Positions 34,198-43,024 of a DNA stretch of 64,000 nucleotides are shown in pieces. Source of the DNA: JBCFBK01 sp038562555. GTDB lineage: Bacteria; Bacteroidota; Bacteroidia; Bacteroidales; Prolixibacteraceae. The notes under the pieces are model-generated. The model made no database searches. It saw only the letters and a program-made list of their open reading frames with translations, and had not been told where the DNA came from. The stretch is from NCBI GenBank assembly GCA_038562555.1, contig JBCFBK010000002.1, positions 186,001-250,000 of the forward strand, given 5' to 3'. Each line of letters begins with the position of its first letter. Positions within the stretch are counted from its first letter, which is position 1. Made by a program: the position numbers and the translations under genes.

Positions 34198-36027
34198 GTG
34201 GATAAGTTTGCCAAGCGGAAATACATCGTGGGATCTGTTTTTATTGTCATCGCCATCATCTTCGTTATCCGGCTTTTCTTTCTTCAGGTGGTCGACAGTT
34301 CATACAAACAGTACGCAACCCGCAATGTGCTTCGCAGAGTGACCAACTATCCCGCACGTGGACTGATTTACGACCGGAATGGAGAACTGCTCGTACACAA
34401 CAAGGCCGCTTACGATTTGCTGGTCACCCCCCGGGAACTCCCGCCCTTCGATACGACCGAATTCTGTGAACTGATTCGGGTTGACAGAAAGGAACTGACC
34501 GATGCCCTGAAGAAAGCCCGGAAATACTCCACTTACAAATCTTCAGTTATCGTTGAGCAGCTGTCGCCGGAAGTCTACGCCGCGCTTCAGGAAAAGCTGT
34601 TTAAATATCCGGGGGTTTTCGCGCAGGCCCGTACGCTGCGTGAATATCCGAGGAAGATGGCAGCCCATATGCTTGGCTACGTAGGCGAGGTGAACCAGGC
34701 AATCATCGATAAGGAATCCTATTATACACAGGGCGACTACATCGGCATCACCGGTCTTGAACGGACCTATGAAGAAGCACTGAGAGGTACCAAAGGCGTT
34801 AATTTTTACCTGTATGATGTTCATAACAGGCCGAAAGGCGCCTACTGGGATGCCAAAAACGATACGGCAGCCGTGCTGGGGAAGAATCTGATTTCGACCA
34901 TCGACGGCGACCTGCAGTTTTATGCCGAACAGTTAATGAAAAATAAGCGCGGCGCCGTGGTGGCCATTGAACCGGCAACGGGCGAGATTCTCTGTTATTA
35001 CAGCGGCCCGTCATACGATCCAAACCTGCTTGTTGGCCGTGAACGGAGCAAGAATTACCGGGTACTTCTTACCGATACGCTGAAGCCGCTCACAAACCGG
35101 GCTATTTCTTCGTCCTATTCTCCCGGCTCAACCTTTAAACCCATGAATGCACTGATCGCTCTCGAAGAAGGATCGATCACACCCGAAACGCGGGTTTTCT
35201 GCAGCGGCCCCGGGTCTTCCCCGATTCGCTGTACCCATAACCACGAATCGCCGATCAGCCTGATCGGAGCCATCAGGGAATCATGTAATCCTTATTTCTG
35301 GAATACCTTCCGTTCGGTGATCACGCATTATCCAAAAGCGGAAGAAGGCTATTCCCACTGGCGTACGCATGTATCGAGCTTCGGACTGGGAGAAACACTG
35401 GGAAAGGAATTCTACGGACAATCGAAAGGAAATATTCCGCAGATCTCTTATTATGATCGTTACTTTGGGAAAAATCGATGGAACGCGCTTACTATTCGCT
35501 CTCTCGCCATTGGTCAGGGGGAAGTGATCCTTACCCCGCTGCAAATGGCCAATATGGTCTCGGTCATTGCCAACCGGGGCTATTACATCGAGCCTCACCT
35601 GGTACGGGCCATTGTCGACAAAACCACAGGAACCCAGGACAATCTGAGTTATGAACGCAAGAACAGTACCGTTAGTCGCGATCACTTTGATGACGTCATT
35701 GAAGGAATGCGGCAGGTTGTGGAATTAACCAACGCCCGCTACACAACCGCGATAAAAGGGATCGAAATGTGCGGAAAAACCGGGACGATTCAAAATAACC
35801 ACGGCTCGGACCATTCTGCTTTCATTGCTTTTGCACCGAAAGAAAATCCGAAAATAGCCCTGGCTGTTTATGTTGAGTTCGGTGTATGGGGAGCCAGGCA
35901 TGCTGCCCCGATCGCCAGCCTGCTTGTCGAAAAGTATTTGAACGACTCCATTGCAGGACCCGCAAGGAAAGCGCTTGAGCAAAAGCTAATCAACACGAAT
36001 TTACTAAACCCTTATCAACCCAAATAG
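34198..36027 (+). CDS. mrdA: Penicillin-binding protein 2 (elongasome transpeptidase)
   Basis: PBP2 (609 aa) crosslinks peptidoglycan during elongation. It has an N-terminal membrane helix (about 10-28), a pedestal domain with RGLIYDRNGELL and a transpeptidase domain with the nucleophile Ser311 in STFK, the SCN motif in RESCNPYFW, and KTG at 527-529 (CGKTGTIQNN). The start is GTG 34198. Its TAG stop overlaps the rodA GTG start by one base. Expected beta-lactam target. Confidence 0.94.
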   Translation: MDKFAKRKYIVGSVFIVIAIIFVIRLFFLQVVDSSYKQYATRNVLRRVTNYPARGLIYDRNGELLVHNKAAYDLLVTPRELPPFDTTEFCELIRVDRKELTDALKKARKYSTYKSSVIVEQLSPEVYAALQEKLFKYPGVFAQARTLREYPRKMAAHMLGYVGEVNQAIIDKESYYTQGDYIGITGLERTYEEALRGTKGVNFYLYDVHNRPKGAYWDAKNDTAAVLGKNLISTIDGDLQFYAEQLMKNKRGAVVAIEPATGEILCYYSGPSYDPNLLVGRERSKNYRVLLTDTLKPLTNRAISSSYSPGSTFKPMNALIALEEGSITPETRVFCSGPGSSPIRCTHNHESPISLIGAIRESCNPYFWNTFRSVITHYPKAEEGYSHWRTHVSSFGLGETLGKEFYGQSKGNIPQISYYDRYFGKNRWNALTIRSLAIGQGEVILTPLQMANMVSVIANRGYYIEPHLVRAIVDKTTGTQDNLSYERKNSTVSRDHFDDVIEGMRQVVELTNARYTTAIKGIEMCGKTGTIQNNHGSDHSAFIAFAPKENPKIALAVYVEFGVWGARHAAPIASLLVEKYLNDSIAGPARKALEQKLINTNLLNPYQPK

Positions 36028-37454
36028 TGGCAAACCGGAACAACATATGGGTAAATCTTGATCTGCTTACAGTCGTTCTCTATGTGCTGCTGGTGTTCCT
36101 GGGCTGGATTAATATCTATGCCGCGGTTTACAATGAAGAACACAGCAGCATTCTCGACATGAGCCAGCGCTATGGAAAGCAGTTGCTGTGGATCATTGCG
36201 GCCTTCGTTCTGGCGGCTGTTGTTGTAATTTTCGACAGCCGGTTTTATGTCACCTTTGCCTATGTCTTATATGGATTTACGATTCTGTTGCTGATCGGTG
36301 TTTTGCTGGTGGGGACAGAAATAAAAGGTTCGCGTTCATGGTTTCAGATTGGCGGATTTGCCATTCAGCCTGCCGAATTCGTCAAATTCACGACAGCCCT
36401 GGCCCTGGCTAAATTTACCAGTTCCTATAACTTTAAGCTGCTCCAGTTTAAATCGCTGGCGGGCGTTGCGGTGATCATTCTGTTGCCGGTCTTGTTGATC
36501 TTTATGCAAAACGACACAGGTTCGGCGATCGTTTTCATGGTGTTTTCGCTTGTTCTTTATCGTGAGGGGCTCCCCGGGATCATCCTGTTTATGGGCGTTC
36601 TGATGGCCATTGTTTTTATCCTGACCCTGGTCTTAGGCTCGGCTGTAACCATCCTGATCATGGCAGGCACCGGCCTGCTGATCCATTATTTCGTCAGGTT
36701 GCAGCTCAATGAGTCGGCCAGGGCCCTGGCGATTTGCCTGGGCGCATTTGGCATTGTCTGGCTCACCGATCTTGTTTTTAAGCTTGGCAGTGATCTCTCC
36801 AGCCTGCTGCTGTATGCTTCCATTCCTTCAGCCATAGTCTTTATCGTCTATACCTACCGGAAGGGCTTTAATCAGTTGTTAATCGTTACCGGTGTTTATC
36901 TGGTCATGTTAATGATGACTTTCTCGGTCGATTATGTTTTTTCAGAAGTCATGGAACCCCATCAAAAATCACGTATAGAAGAATTGCTTGGGATAAAATC
37001 CGATCCGCTGGGTGTCGGGTACAATGTGAACCAATCGAAAATAGCGATCGGATCCGGAGGATTCGCAGGGAAAGGGTTCCTGAAAGGCACACAGACAAAA
37101 TTTGACTTCGTACCCGAGCAAAGTACCGATTTTATCTTCTGCACCGTAGGTGAGGAATGGGGATTTCTGGGCTCCACTGTTATCATCTTGTCATTCCTGG
37201 CATTGCTGCTGCGGCTCGTCTTTCTGGCCGAGCGGCAACGTTCGGTCTTTACTCGTGTGTACGGGTACAGCGTCGCCGCCATCCTGTTTTTCCATTTTGC
37301 CATCAACATTGGTATGACAATCGGCCTGGCTCCTGTGATTGGCATTCCGCTTCCGTTCTTCAGCTACGGTGGTTCATCGCTTTGGTCGTTTACTGTTCTT
37401 CTCTTTATATTCCTCCGATTGGATGCCAGCCGGATCGAGAAATTAAGCTATTGA
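36027..37454 (+). CDS. rodA: SEDS peptidoglycan polymerase RodA
   Basis: RodA (475 aa) polymerises glycan strands together with PBP2. It has about ten membrane helices, with the SEDS segments WFQIGGFAIQPAEFVK and IGMTIGLAPVIGIPLPFFSY. It is about 100 aa longer than E. coli RodA because of extra hydrophobic segments near residues 190-300 (LGSAVTILIMAGTGLLIHYF), a length seen in other Bacteroidota. Starts at GTG 36027, overlapping the mrdA stop by one base. Last gene of the block. Confidence 0.93.
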   Translation: MANRNNIWVNLDLLTVVLYVLLVFLGWINIYAAVYNEEHSSILDMSQRYGKQLLWIIAAFVLAAVVVIFDSRFYVTFAYVLYGFTILLLIGVLLVGTEIKGSRSWFQIGGFAIQPAEFVKFTTALALAKFTSSYNFKLLQFKSLAGVAVIILLPVLLIFMQNDTGSAIVFMVFSLVLYREGLPGIILFMGVLMAIVFILTLVLGSAVTILIMAGTGLLIHYFVRLQLNESARALAICLGAFGIVWLTDLVFKLGSDLSSLLLYASIPSAIVFIVYTYRKGFNQLLIVTGVYLVMLMMTFSVDYVFSEVMEPHQKSRIEELLGIKSDPLGVGYNVNQSKIAIGSGGFAGKGFLKGTQTKFDFVPEQSTDFIFCTVGEEWGFLGSTVIILSFLALLLRLVFLAERQRSVFTRVYGYSVAAILFFHFAINIGMTIGLAPVIGIPLPFFSYGGSSLWSFTVLLFIFLRLDASRIEKLSY

Positions 37455-37569
37455 GCTGATTCCCGGCACAAAGACTTCGTGCTGTCCAATAAACTGACGG
37501 GACGGCATGAAGTTTTTCTTGTAAACCTGCCATTTTTTCCTTATCTTCAAGGTGAATAAGAATTCCAAC

Positions 37570-38886
37570 ATGAAATACAAAGCCTATACACTCTCCAATT
37601 TTCGTGAAATTCCCCAGATGAAAAAACTGAGCGAAGATCAAAAATTCATCATCGACGTAGTGGGGACCGTATTGCCGTTCAAAGTAAGTAACTACGTCGT
37701 CGATGAACTGATTGACTGGGAGGAATACGAAACCGATCCTTTCTTTATCCTGAATTTTCCGCAGAAAAAAATGCTTTCGGAAGAACGCTTCCGGCAAATA
37801 GCGGACCTGTTAAAATCCAATGCTGACAAAGCAATCATTAAGGCCGCAGTTGAAAAGATCAGGTTGCAATTAAATCCGAATCCGGCCGGACAGGAAAGCA
37901 ATGTTCCGGAACTCGATGGCGTCCGTCTGAATGGTATCCAGCATAAATACCGTGAAACCATTTTATTTTTCCCCTCACAAGGACAAACGTGTCACGCATA
38001 CTGCACGTTCTGCTTCCGCTGGCCGCAGTTCTCTCTGAATAGCTTCAAGTTTGCCATGAAAGAAAGCGATCTGATGATCGGCTATCTGAAGCGACATCCT
38101 GAGGTCACCGACATCCTCTTCACAGGGGGTGATCCCGCGGTGATGTCGAGCCGGCATTTCGAACACTATTTTAACGCGATCCTTGATTCCGGTTTGAGCC
38201 AGATCAAAAACATCCGGATCGGGACAAAAGCCTTAACTTACTGGCCGTACCGCTTTACCACCGATACCGACGCAAAAGCCCTGCTCACGCTTTTCAAAAA
38301 GGTTAAATCGCACGGCATCAACATTGCCCTGATGGCACACTTCAACCACCCAAGAGCATTGAGCACGCCCGCTGCGAAAAAGGCCGTAAAAGCCATACAG
38401 GCTGCAGGTGTTCAAATCAGGGCGCAGTCGCCGCTGCTCCGGCACATCAATGACGATCCGGCAGTCTGGGCCAGCTTATGGAAGGAAGAGGTGAGCCAGG
38501 GAATCATCCCCTATTATATGTTCGTGGCGCGCAACACCGGCGCCCAGGACTATTTTGCTGTTACCCTCGAAAAAGCCTGGCATATCTACCGGAAGGCGAT
38601 CCAGCAGGTCAGCGGTATTTGCCGCACGGTCAGAGGTCCCTCCATGTCGTGTGCTCCCGGAAAGATCCAGATTATGGGCACTCAAAAAGTAAAAGGAGAA
38701 AAGGTATTCGTATTGAATTTCCTGCAGGGAAGAAATCCCGACTGGGTTGGCCGCCCGTTCTTTGCGCGTTTCAACCCCCAGGCCATCTGGCTCAATGACT
38801 TGGAACCCGCGTTCAGCGAAGAGCAGTTTTTCTTTGAGAAAACCGATTTCAAGCTACAACATCATCTGCCGAAAGCCTGTGTATAA
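37570..38886 (+). CDS. Radical SAM protein, lysine 2,3-aminomutase (KamA)-like
   Basis: A 438-aa radical SAM protein: the cluster-binding motif is CHAYCTFC (Cys141, 145, 148), followed by FTGGDPAVMS, the glycine-rich SAM contact. The overall order resembles the KamA/EpmB family, which moves an amino group using PLP. The sequence around the cluster (HAYCTFCFRWPQF) differs from the usual CRYCFR of KamA, so the substrate may differ. ATG 37570 gives a typical MKYKAYTLSNFREIPQ start; a GTG six codons earlier is in frame. Its end overlaps the converging gene by 38 bases. Confidence 0.8.
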   Translation: MKYKAYTLSNFREIPQMKKLSEDQKFIIDVVGTVLPFKVSNYVVDELIDWEEYETDPFFILNFPQKKMLSEERFRQIADLLKSNADKAIIKAAVEKIRLQLNPNPAGQESNVPELDGVRLNGIQHKYRETILFFPSQGQTCHAYCTFCFRWPQFSLNSFKFAMKESDLMIGYLKRHPEVTDILFTGGDPAVMSSRHFEHYFNAILDSGLSQIKNIRIGTKALTYWPYRFTTDTDAKALLTLFKKVKSHGINIALMAHFNHPRALSTPAAKKAVKAIQAAGVQIRAQSPLLRHINDDPAVWASLWKEEVSQGIIPYYMFVARNTGAQDYFAVTLEKAWHIYRKAIQQVSGICRTVRGPSMSCAPGKIQIMGTQKVKGEKVFVLNFLQGRNPDWVGRPFFARFNPQAIWLNDLEPAFSEEQFFFEKTDFKLQHHLPKACV

Positions 38887-39481
38887 CAGGCTGCTTTAAT
38901 GTCAGACCAAACGATTGTTCAACAAAAGCAATCAGCTCCGGGAAAAAGAGGTCAAACGCCGCTTTGATTTGAAAAAACTCTTCATAAAGAACCCGCATTG
39001 CCTGATCCGCCTCGTCGGGAAGAGTGGTCCGTTTGCCCATAATGCTGAGCGTCTCGCTGATGCCATCGAGGCAGGCGTAGGATTCCAGCCGCCGGTGAGC
39101 GACAAAAAAGGGCAGAAAACGCTTCACTTCAGCCGGCAGGTGCCCGAAATTTGAAAACAGAATGGCGTGAACACGTCTGACAAATGCCGGCAGCGTTTCA
39201 GCATGCCAGTTTCCCCAGTATTTGGCAAGAAAGTGGTCGAATACTACGTCGGTCACAATTCCGGCATATCTGCCATAGGGTACCGAGAAATGCCGTGCGC
39301 ATTCCCTGACGACGGGATGGTTGTCGGTGAAGGAGTCAATCTGCCGGTGAATCAGAATTCCCTGCTGTATTTCCGGAGGAAATTCCAGGTATTTCTTTCC
39401 CTTAACCGAGTCGCCGATGAAATTGCCCACCAGGATCCCGTCCGACTGACCCGACAGGTACACATGCGCTAAAAAGTTCAT
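38849..39481 (-). CDS. acpH: ACP phosphodiesterase-like protein (AcpH/DUF479)
   Basis: A 210-aa protein of the AcpH family, which removes 4'-phosphopantetheine from acyl carrier protein. The N-terminus MNFLAHVYLSGQSDG and the segments GNFIGDSVKGK, HRQIDSFTDNHP and VFDHFLAKYW hold the His and Asp residues of the HD-like metal site. It stands alone on the minus strand and its 3' end overlaps the radical SAM gene by 38 bases (tail to tail). Confidence 0.87.
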   Translation of the reverse strand: MNFLAHVYLSGQSDGILVGNFIGDSVKGKKYLEFPPEIQQGILIHRQIDSFTDNHPVVRECARHFSVPYGRYAGIVTDVVFDHFLAKYWGNWHAETLPAFVRRVHAILFSNFGHLPAEVKRFLPFFVAHRRLESYACLDGISETLSIMGKRTTLPDEADQAMRVLYEEFFQIKAAFDLFFPELIAFVEQSFGLTLKQPVIHRLSADDVVA

Positions 39482-39662
39482 AGAAAAAAGTTCGTTCTTA
39501 AACTGTACGAGCGCTTACATTGCAACAGTCATGCCGAGATTTCTTTCTTTCCCTATGCCCGGCGGCCACACTGCAGGAACTCATTTCACTGCAAAATAAC
39601 CATTTTTATTTATTCCGGCCTTTTGCATAACACATTTTGCTGATACAAAAGTTTATATTGCT

Positions 39663-39670
39663 TAAATTTG
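39663..39670 (+). promoter_or_regulatory. -7 box of the sugar kinase gene
   Basis: TAAATTTG is an exact consensus match, 47 bases before the ATG at 39718. TTTG at 39636-39639 could be a -33 box, although the 23-bp spacing is slightly long. The promoter lies inside a longer in-frame reading and so supports ATG 39718. Confidence 0.55.
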
Positions 39671-39717
39671 GTACAGCGGCAGCCGGAAAACAACATAACC
39701 GTATTAAAAGCAAACGT

Positions 39718-40635
39718 ATGAAGAAGACAATCCTGGCTTACGGAGAATTACTTTGGGACCTGTTGCCAACAGGAAAGGCGCTTGGAGGAGCGACAACAAA
39801 TTTCATTTTCCGGATTAATTTATTCGGCGATAATGGATTTCTCATCTCCAAACTTGGAAAAGATAAAAACGGAGAAGAAGCCCGCGAAAAAATAATGGAA
39901 CTGGGGCTTGCCGTACACCATGTCCAGACCGATCCTAAGCTGCCTACCGGAACGGTACCTGTGACACTTGATGCAAAAGGAACACCGGAGTTCGTCATTA
40001 CCCCGGATGTGGCCTATGACCATATCATGCTGACTGGTGACATGCTTCATCTCGCCGCTCTGGCCGATTGCATTTATTTCGGCACCCTTAGTCAACGGGC
40101 AGAACACTCAAGGAATACCCTTTACCAATTACTGAAAGCAGCACCGCAGGCAGTGAAGTTTCTCGATATTAACCTCCGGAAGGATTGCTATACAAAAGAA
40201 AGCGTGACGGCAAGCCTTGAAGCAGCCGATATCCTGAAGATCAATGACGAGGAGCTTTTAGTTTTACGGACGCTACTCATGCTATCGGGCGATACGTACC
40301 GGGAACTTGCGTTGGAATTACTGGAGAAACACAGGCTGCGGCTGGTATTGGTGACCCTGGCCGAGAAAGGGGCTTTCGAGTTAACCGGAACAGGGCACTA
40401 CTTCTATGACCCCGGTTACCTGGTGAAGGTTCAGGATACCGTAGGTTCGGGAGATGCCTTTTCCGCAGGCTTTATGCATGAATACCTTGGCGGCCGGACA
40501 CCGGAAGAGGCGCTGAAATTTGGGAATGCTGCGGGTGCACTGGTAGCAACCACGCAGGGAGGCACCAGGCAGATCACCAAAGATGAAATTATCCGTTTCA
40601 TGAACACAAAACAAGCACGGATTAGTAGTAAATAA
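39718..40635 (+). CDS. PfkB-family carbohydrate kinase (fructokinase-like)
   Basis: A 305-aa ribokinase-fold kinase. It starts with ILAYGELLWDLLPTG, has the substrate-binding segment GGATTNF, and the catalytic DTVGSGDAFSAGF with the base Asp246. Fructose is the likely substrate by overall resemblance, but the family also phosphorylates ribose, KDG and others. It is monocistronic; a hairpin lies directly behind it that serves the converging pgi gene. Confidence 0.85.
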   Translation: MKKTILAYGELLWDLLPTGKALGGATTNFIFRINLFGDNGFLISKLGKDKNGEEAREKIMELGLAVHHVQTDPKLPTGTVPVTLDAKGTPEFVITPDVAYDHIMLTGDMLHLAALADCIYFGTLSQRAEHSRNTLYQLLKAAPQAVKFLDINLRKDCYTKESVTASLEAADILKINDEELLVLRTLLMLSGDTYRELALELLEKHRLRLVLVTLAEKGAFELTGTGHYFYDPGYLVKVQDTVGSGDAFSAGFMHEYLGGRTPEEALKFGNAAGALVATTQGGTRQITKDEIIRFMNTKQARISSK

Positions 40636-40659
40636 AAAAAGGCCGGTGTCATCCGGCCT
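40632..40659 (-). terminator. Intrinsic terminator of the lysS-gpsA-pgi operon
   Basis: On the minus strand AGGCCGG, loop of six, CCGGCCT is followed by a run of seven T, four bases after the pgi stop codon: a standard intrinsic terminator. It overlaps the end of the converging sugar kinase gene. Confidence 0.85.
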
Positions 40660-40663
40660 CCTG

Positions 40664-42007
40664 TTATAACCGCGCTTTGATTGCTTTCGTTTCTTCTTCG
40701 TAACCGGGCTTTTCCAGCAATGCGAACATATTTTTCTTGTAGGCTTCCACACCAGGCTGGTCGAAAGGATTAACGCCCAAAACATAACCGCTTAGTCCAC
40801 AGGCCTTCTCAAAAAAGTAAATCAGTTGGCCCAGATAGTATTCGTTCAATACGGGCAGCTCGATTAACAAATTAGGTACGCCCCCGTCAACGTGGGCGAG
40901 CATGGTTCCCAGTCCGGCCATTTTGTTAACCTCATCTACCCGTTTCCCGCTCAGAAAATTCAGTCCGTCGAGGTTCTCGGGGTCGGTAGGGATCCTAACT
41001 TCATTGCCGGACTTGCCAACAGAAATCACGGTTTCGAACAACCGGCGTTCCCCTTCCTGTATATACTGCCCCATCGAATGGAGATCGGAGGTAAAATCGA
41101 CGCTTGCAGGGAAGATCCCCTTCCCTTCTTTTCCTTCGCTTTCGCCGAAAAGCTGTTTCCACCATTCTGCAAAAAAGTGCAGTTTTGGATTGTAATTAAC
41201 CAAAATCTCGATCAGCTTGTCGTTTTTATACAGCTCGTTCCGAACCGCGGCATACTGTGCGGGAAGATTCTTTTCAAAGGGTATTTCCGGCCCCGATGCC
41301 CTTTCCATGTCGGCGGCGCCCTGAACAAGGGAGCGGATATCGAAACCGGCGACAGCTATCGCCAGCAGGCCTACCGGTGTGAGCACCGAGTAACGCCCTC
41401 CGACATTATCGGGAATAACAAAGGTTTTATAACCTTCCGTATCGGCCAGTTTTCGCAGGGCACCCCGGGAGGAATCTGTGACCGCCACTATGCGCGTACG
41501 CGCTTCTTCTCTGCCGTATTTGATTTCAAGGTCCTGTTTCAGCAACCGGAAAGCGATGGCCGGTTCTGTGGTTGTACCTGACTTTGAAATTACGGCTATG
41601 GCGTATTCTTTTCCCTGCAGCAGGCTGCGCAGTTCCGCCAGGTAATCTTCACCAATATTTTGTCCGGCGAACAGGATCTGTGGCTTATCACTGCCTTTAA
41701 GCTGGATAAAACTGTCGGAAAGAGCATCCACAACGGCTTTGGCTCCCAAATACGAACCGCCGATACCAATTACCACGAAAATGTCTATTTTCTTAGACTG
41801 AAGCCTCCTTGCCGTGGCTTCATAATCGGACAACTCACCTTCAGAAATGGATGAAGGCAGGTTGACCCATCCCAGGAAATCACTTCCTTTGCCGGTTCCT
41901 TCATGAAGCGCCTGATTATGTTCTTTTAATTCTCGCGCATAACCAAAAACTGAATCCCGGGAGACAAAGCCGAGCGACTTATCAAATTTAAATGAAATGT
42001 TTTGCAT
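40664..42007 (-). CDS. pgi: Glucose-6-phosphate isomerase
   Basis: Interconverts glucose 6-phosphate and fructose 6-phosphate. A 447-aa protein, the short form found in many Gram-positives and Bacteroidota rather than the 549-aa E. coli form. Characteristic segments are VIGIGGSYLGAKAV, ISKSGTTTEPAIAF and GRYSVLTPVGLLAIAV. It starts 6 bases after gpsA and is followed by a strong terminator, so it is the last gene of lysS-gpsA-pgi. Confidence 0.95.
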   Translation of the reverse strand: MQNISFKFDKSLGFVSRDSVFGYARELKEHNQALHEGTGKGSDFLGWVNLPSSISEGELSDYEATARRLQSKKIDIFVVIGIGGSYLGAKAVVDALSDSFIQLKGSDKPQILFAGQNIGEDYLAELRSLLQGKEYAIAVISKSGTTTEPAIAFRLLKQDLEIKYGREEARTRIVAVTDSSRGALRKLADTEGYKTFVIPDNVGGRYSVLTPVGLLAIAVAGFDIRSLVQGAADMERASGPEIPFEKNLPAQYAAVRNELYKNDKLIEILVNYNPKLHFFAEWWKQLFGESEGKEGKGIFPASVDFTSDLHSMGQYIQEGERRLFETVISVGKSGNEVRIPTDPENLDGLNFLSGKRVDEVNKMAGLGTMLAHVDGGVPNLLIELPVLNEYYLGQLIYFFEKACGLSGYVLGVNPFDQPGVEAYKKNMFALLEKPGYEEETKAIKARL

Positions 42008-42013
42008 AATCGA

Positions 42014-43009
42014 TTATCTTAATTTTTCCGTTAACAGACGAATCTCTTCCGCAGGACTCGCATTTTCATACAAAATGCGGTAGACAGTCTCACAAATAGG
42101 TAAATTCACCTTATACACCTGATTTATTTCATGAATTGATTTCGTAGCATAATACCCTTCTGCAACCATGTGCATTTCAAGTTGCGCTGAACGGGTGGAA
42201 TAACCTTTTCCAACCATGATGCCGAACGTACGGTTTCTGGAAAACTGGGAGTACGCTGTAACCAACAGGTCTCCCAGGTAAGCTGAACTCTTGATGTCAC
42301 GTGTGATCGGATGGACTTTGTCGACAAAGCGTTTGATTTCCTGAATAGCGTTCGAAACCAGCACGGCCTGAAAATTATCGCCGTACCGTAAACCGTTGAC
42401 GATGCCCGATGCTATCGCAACAATATTCTTCAGGATTGATGCATATTCGGTCCCGAAAATGTCATCCGATACGTGTGCCCGGATATAGGGGCATTCGAGT
42501 TTTCCTGCAAAATCGCGCGCCTTTCTGATATCGGGACAGGCAACCGTGAGGTACGACAAACGCTCCAGAGCTACTTCTTCCGCATGGCAGGGACCCGCAA
42601 TCACAGCAATCCGGTCGTAAGGTACCTGGTAGTTCTGATTTAAGTATTGCCCAACGATCTGATTTCCCTCAGGCACGATCCCCTTGATGGCCGAAACGAT
42701 ATACTTCAGCCGGATATCGCATTTCAGTTCGGAAAGCGATTGGTTCAGAAATGCGGCCGGCGTGGCAAGCACAAGGACATCTGAATTTTCGAAAACAGCA
42801 TTAATATCGCTGTAAAAATCAATTCTGCCCATGTCGAATTCGATACCTCTGAGGTAATTCGGATTATGTCTGAAATGCCTGAACTGGTCTATGTTATCGG
42901 CATTTCTGAAAAACCAGTTTATTTTTTCAACATTATTGAGCAGGATTTTTGCAAGGGCAGTCGCCCAACTCCCGCTTCCAATAATAGCTATCTTTTGTTT
43001 GTTAAGCAT
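42014..43009 (-). CDS. gpsA: Glycerol-3-phosphate dehydrogenase [NAD(P)+]
   Basis: Reduces dihydroxyacetone phosphate to sn-glycerol 3-phosphate for phospholipid synthesis. This protein (331 aa) has the N-terminal Rossmann motif GSGSWATALA and, mid-protein, the GPCHAEEVALERLSYLTV segment and the catalytic Lys region FGTEYASILKNIVAIASG. It lies between lysS (15-base gap) and pgi (6-base gap). Confidence 0.94.
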   Translation of the reverse strand: MLNKQKIAIIGSGSWATALAKILLNNVEKINWFFRNADNIDQFRHFRHNPNYLRGIEFDMGRIDFYSDINAVFENSDVLVLATPAAFLNQSLSELKCDIRLKYIVSAIKGIVPEGNQIVGQYLNQNYQVPYDRIAVIAGPCHAEEVALERLSYLTVACPDIRKARDFAGKLECPYIRAHVSDDIFGTEYASILKNIVAIASGIVNGLRYGDNFQAVLVSNAIQEIKRFVDKVHPITRDIKSSAYLGDLLVTAYSQFSRNRTFGIMVGKGYSTRSAQLEMHMVAEGYYATKSIHEINQVYKVNLPICETVYRILYENASPAEEIRLLTEKLR

Positions 43010-43024
43010 ATCTCCCCTGAACAG

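Noticed and set aside
40892..41581. 229-aa open frame opposite pgi
   Set aside because: Antisense to pgi; composition is that of a reverse reading and no motif is seen.
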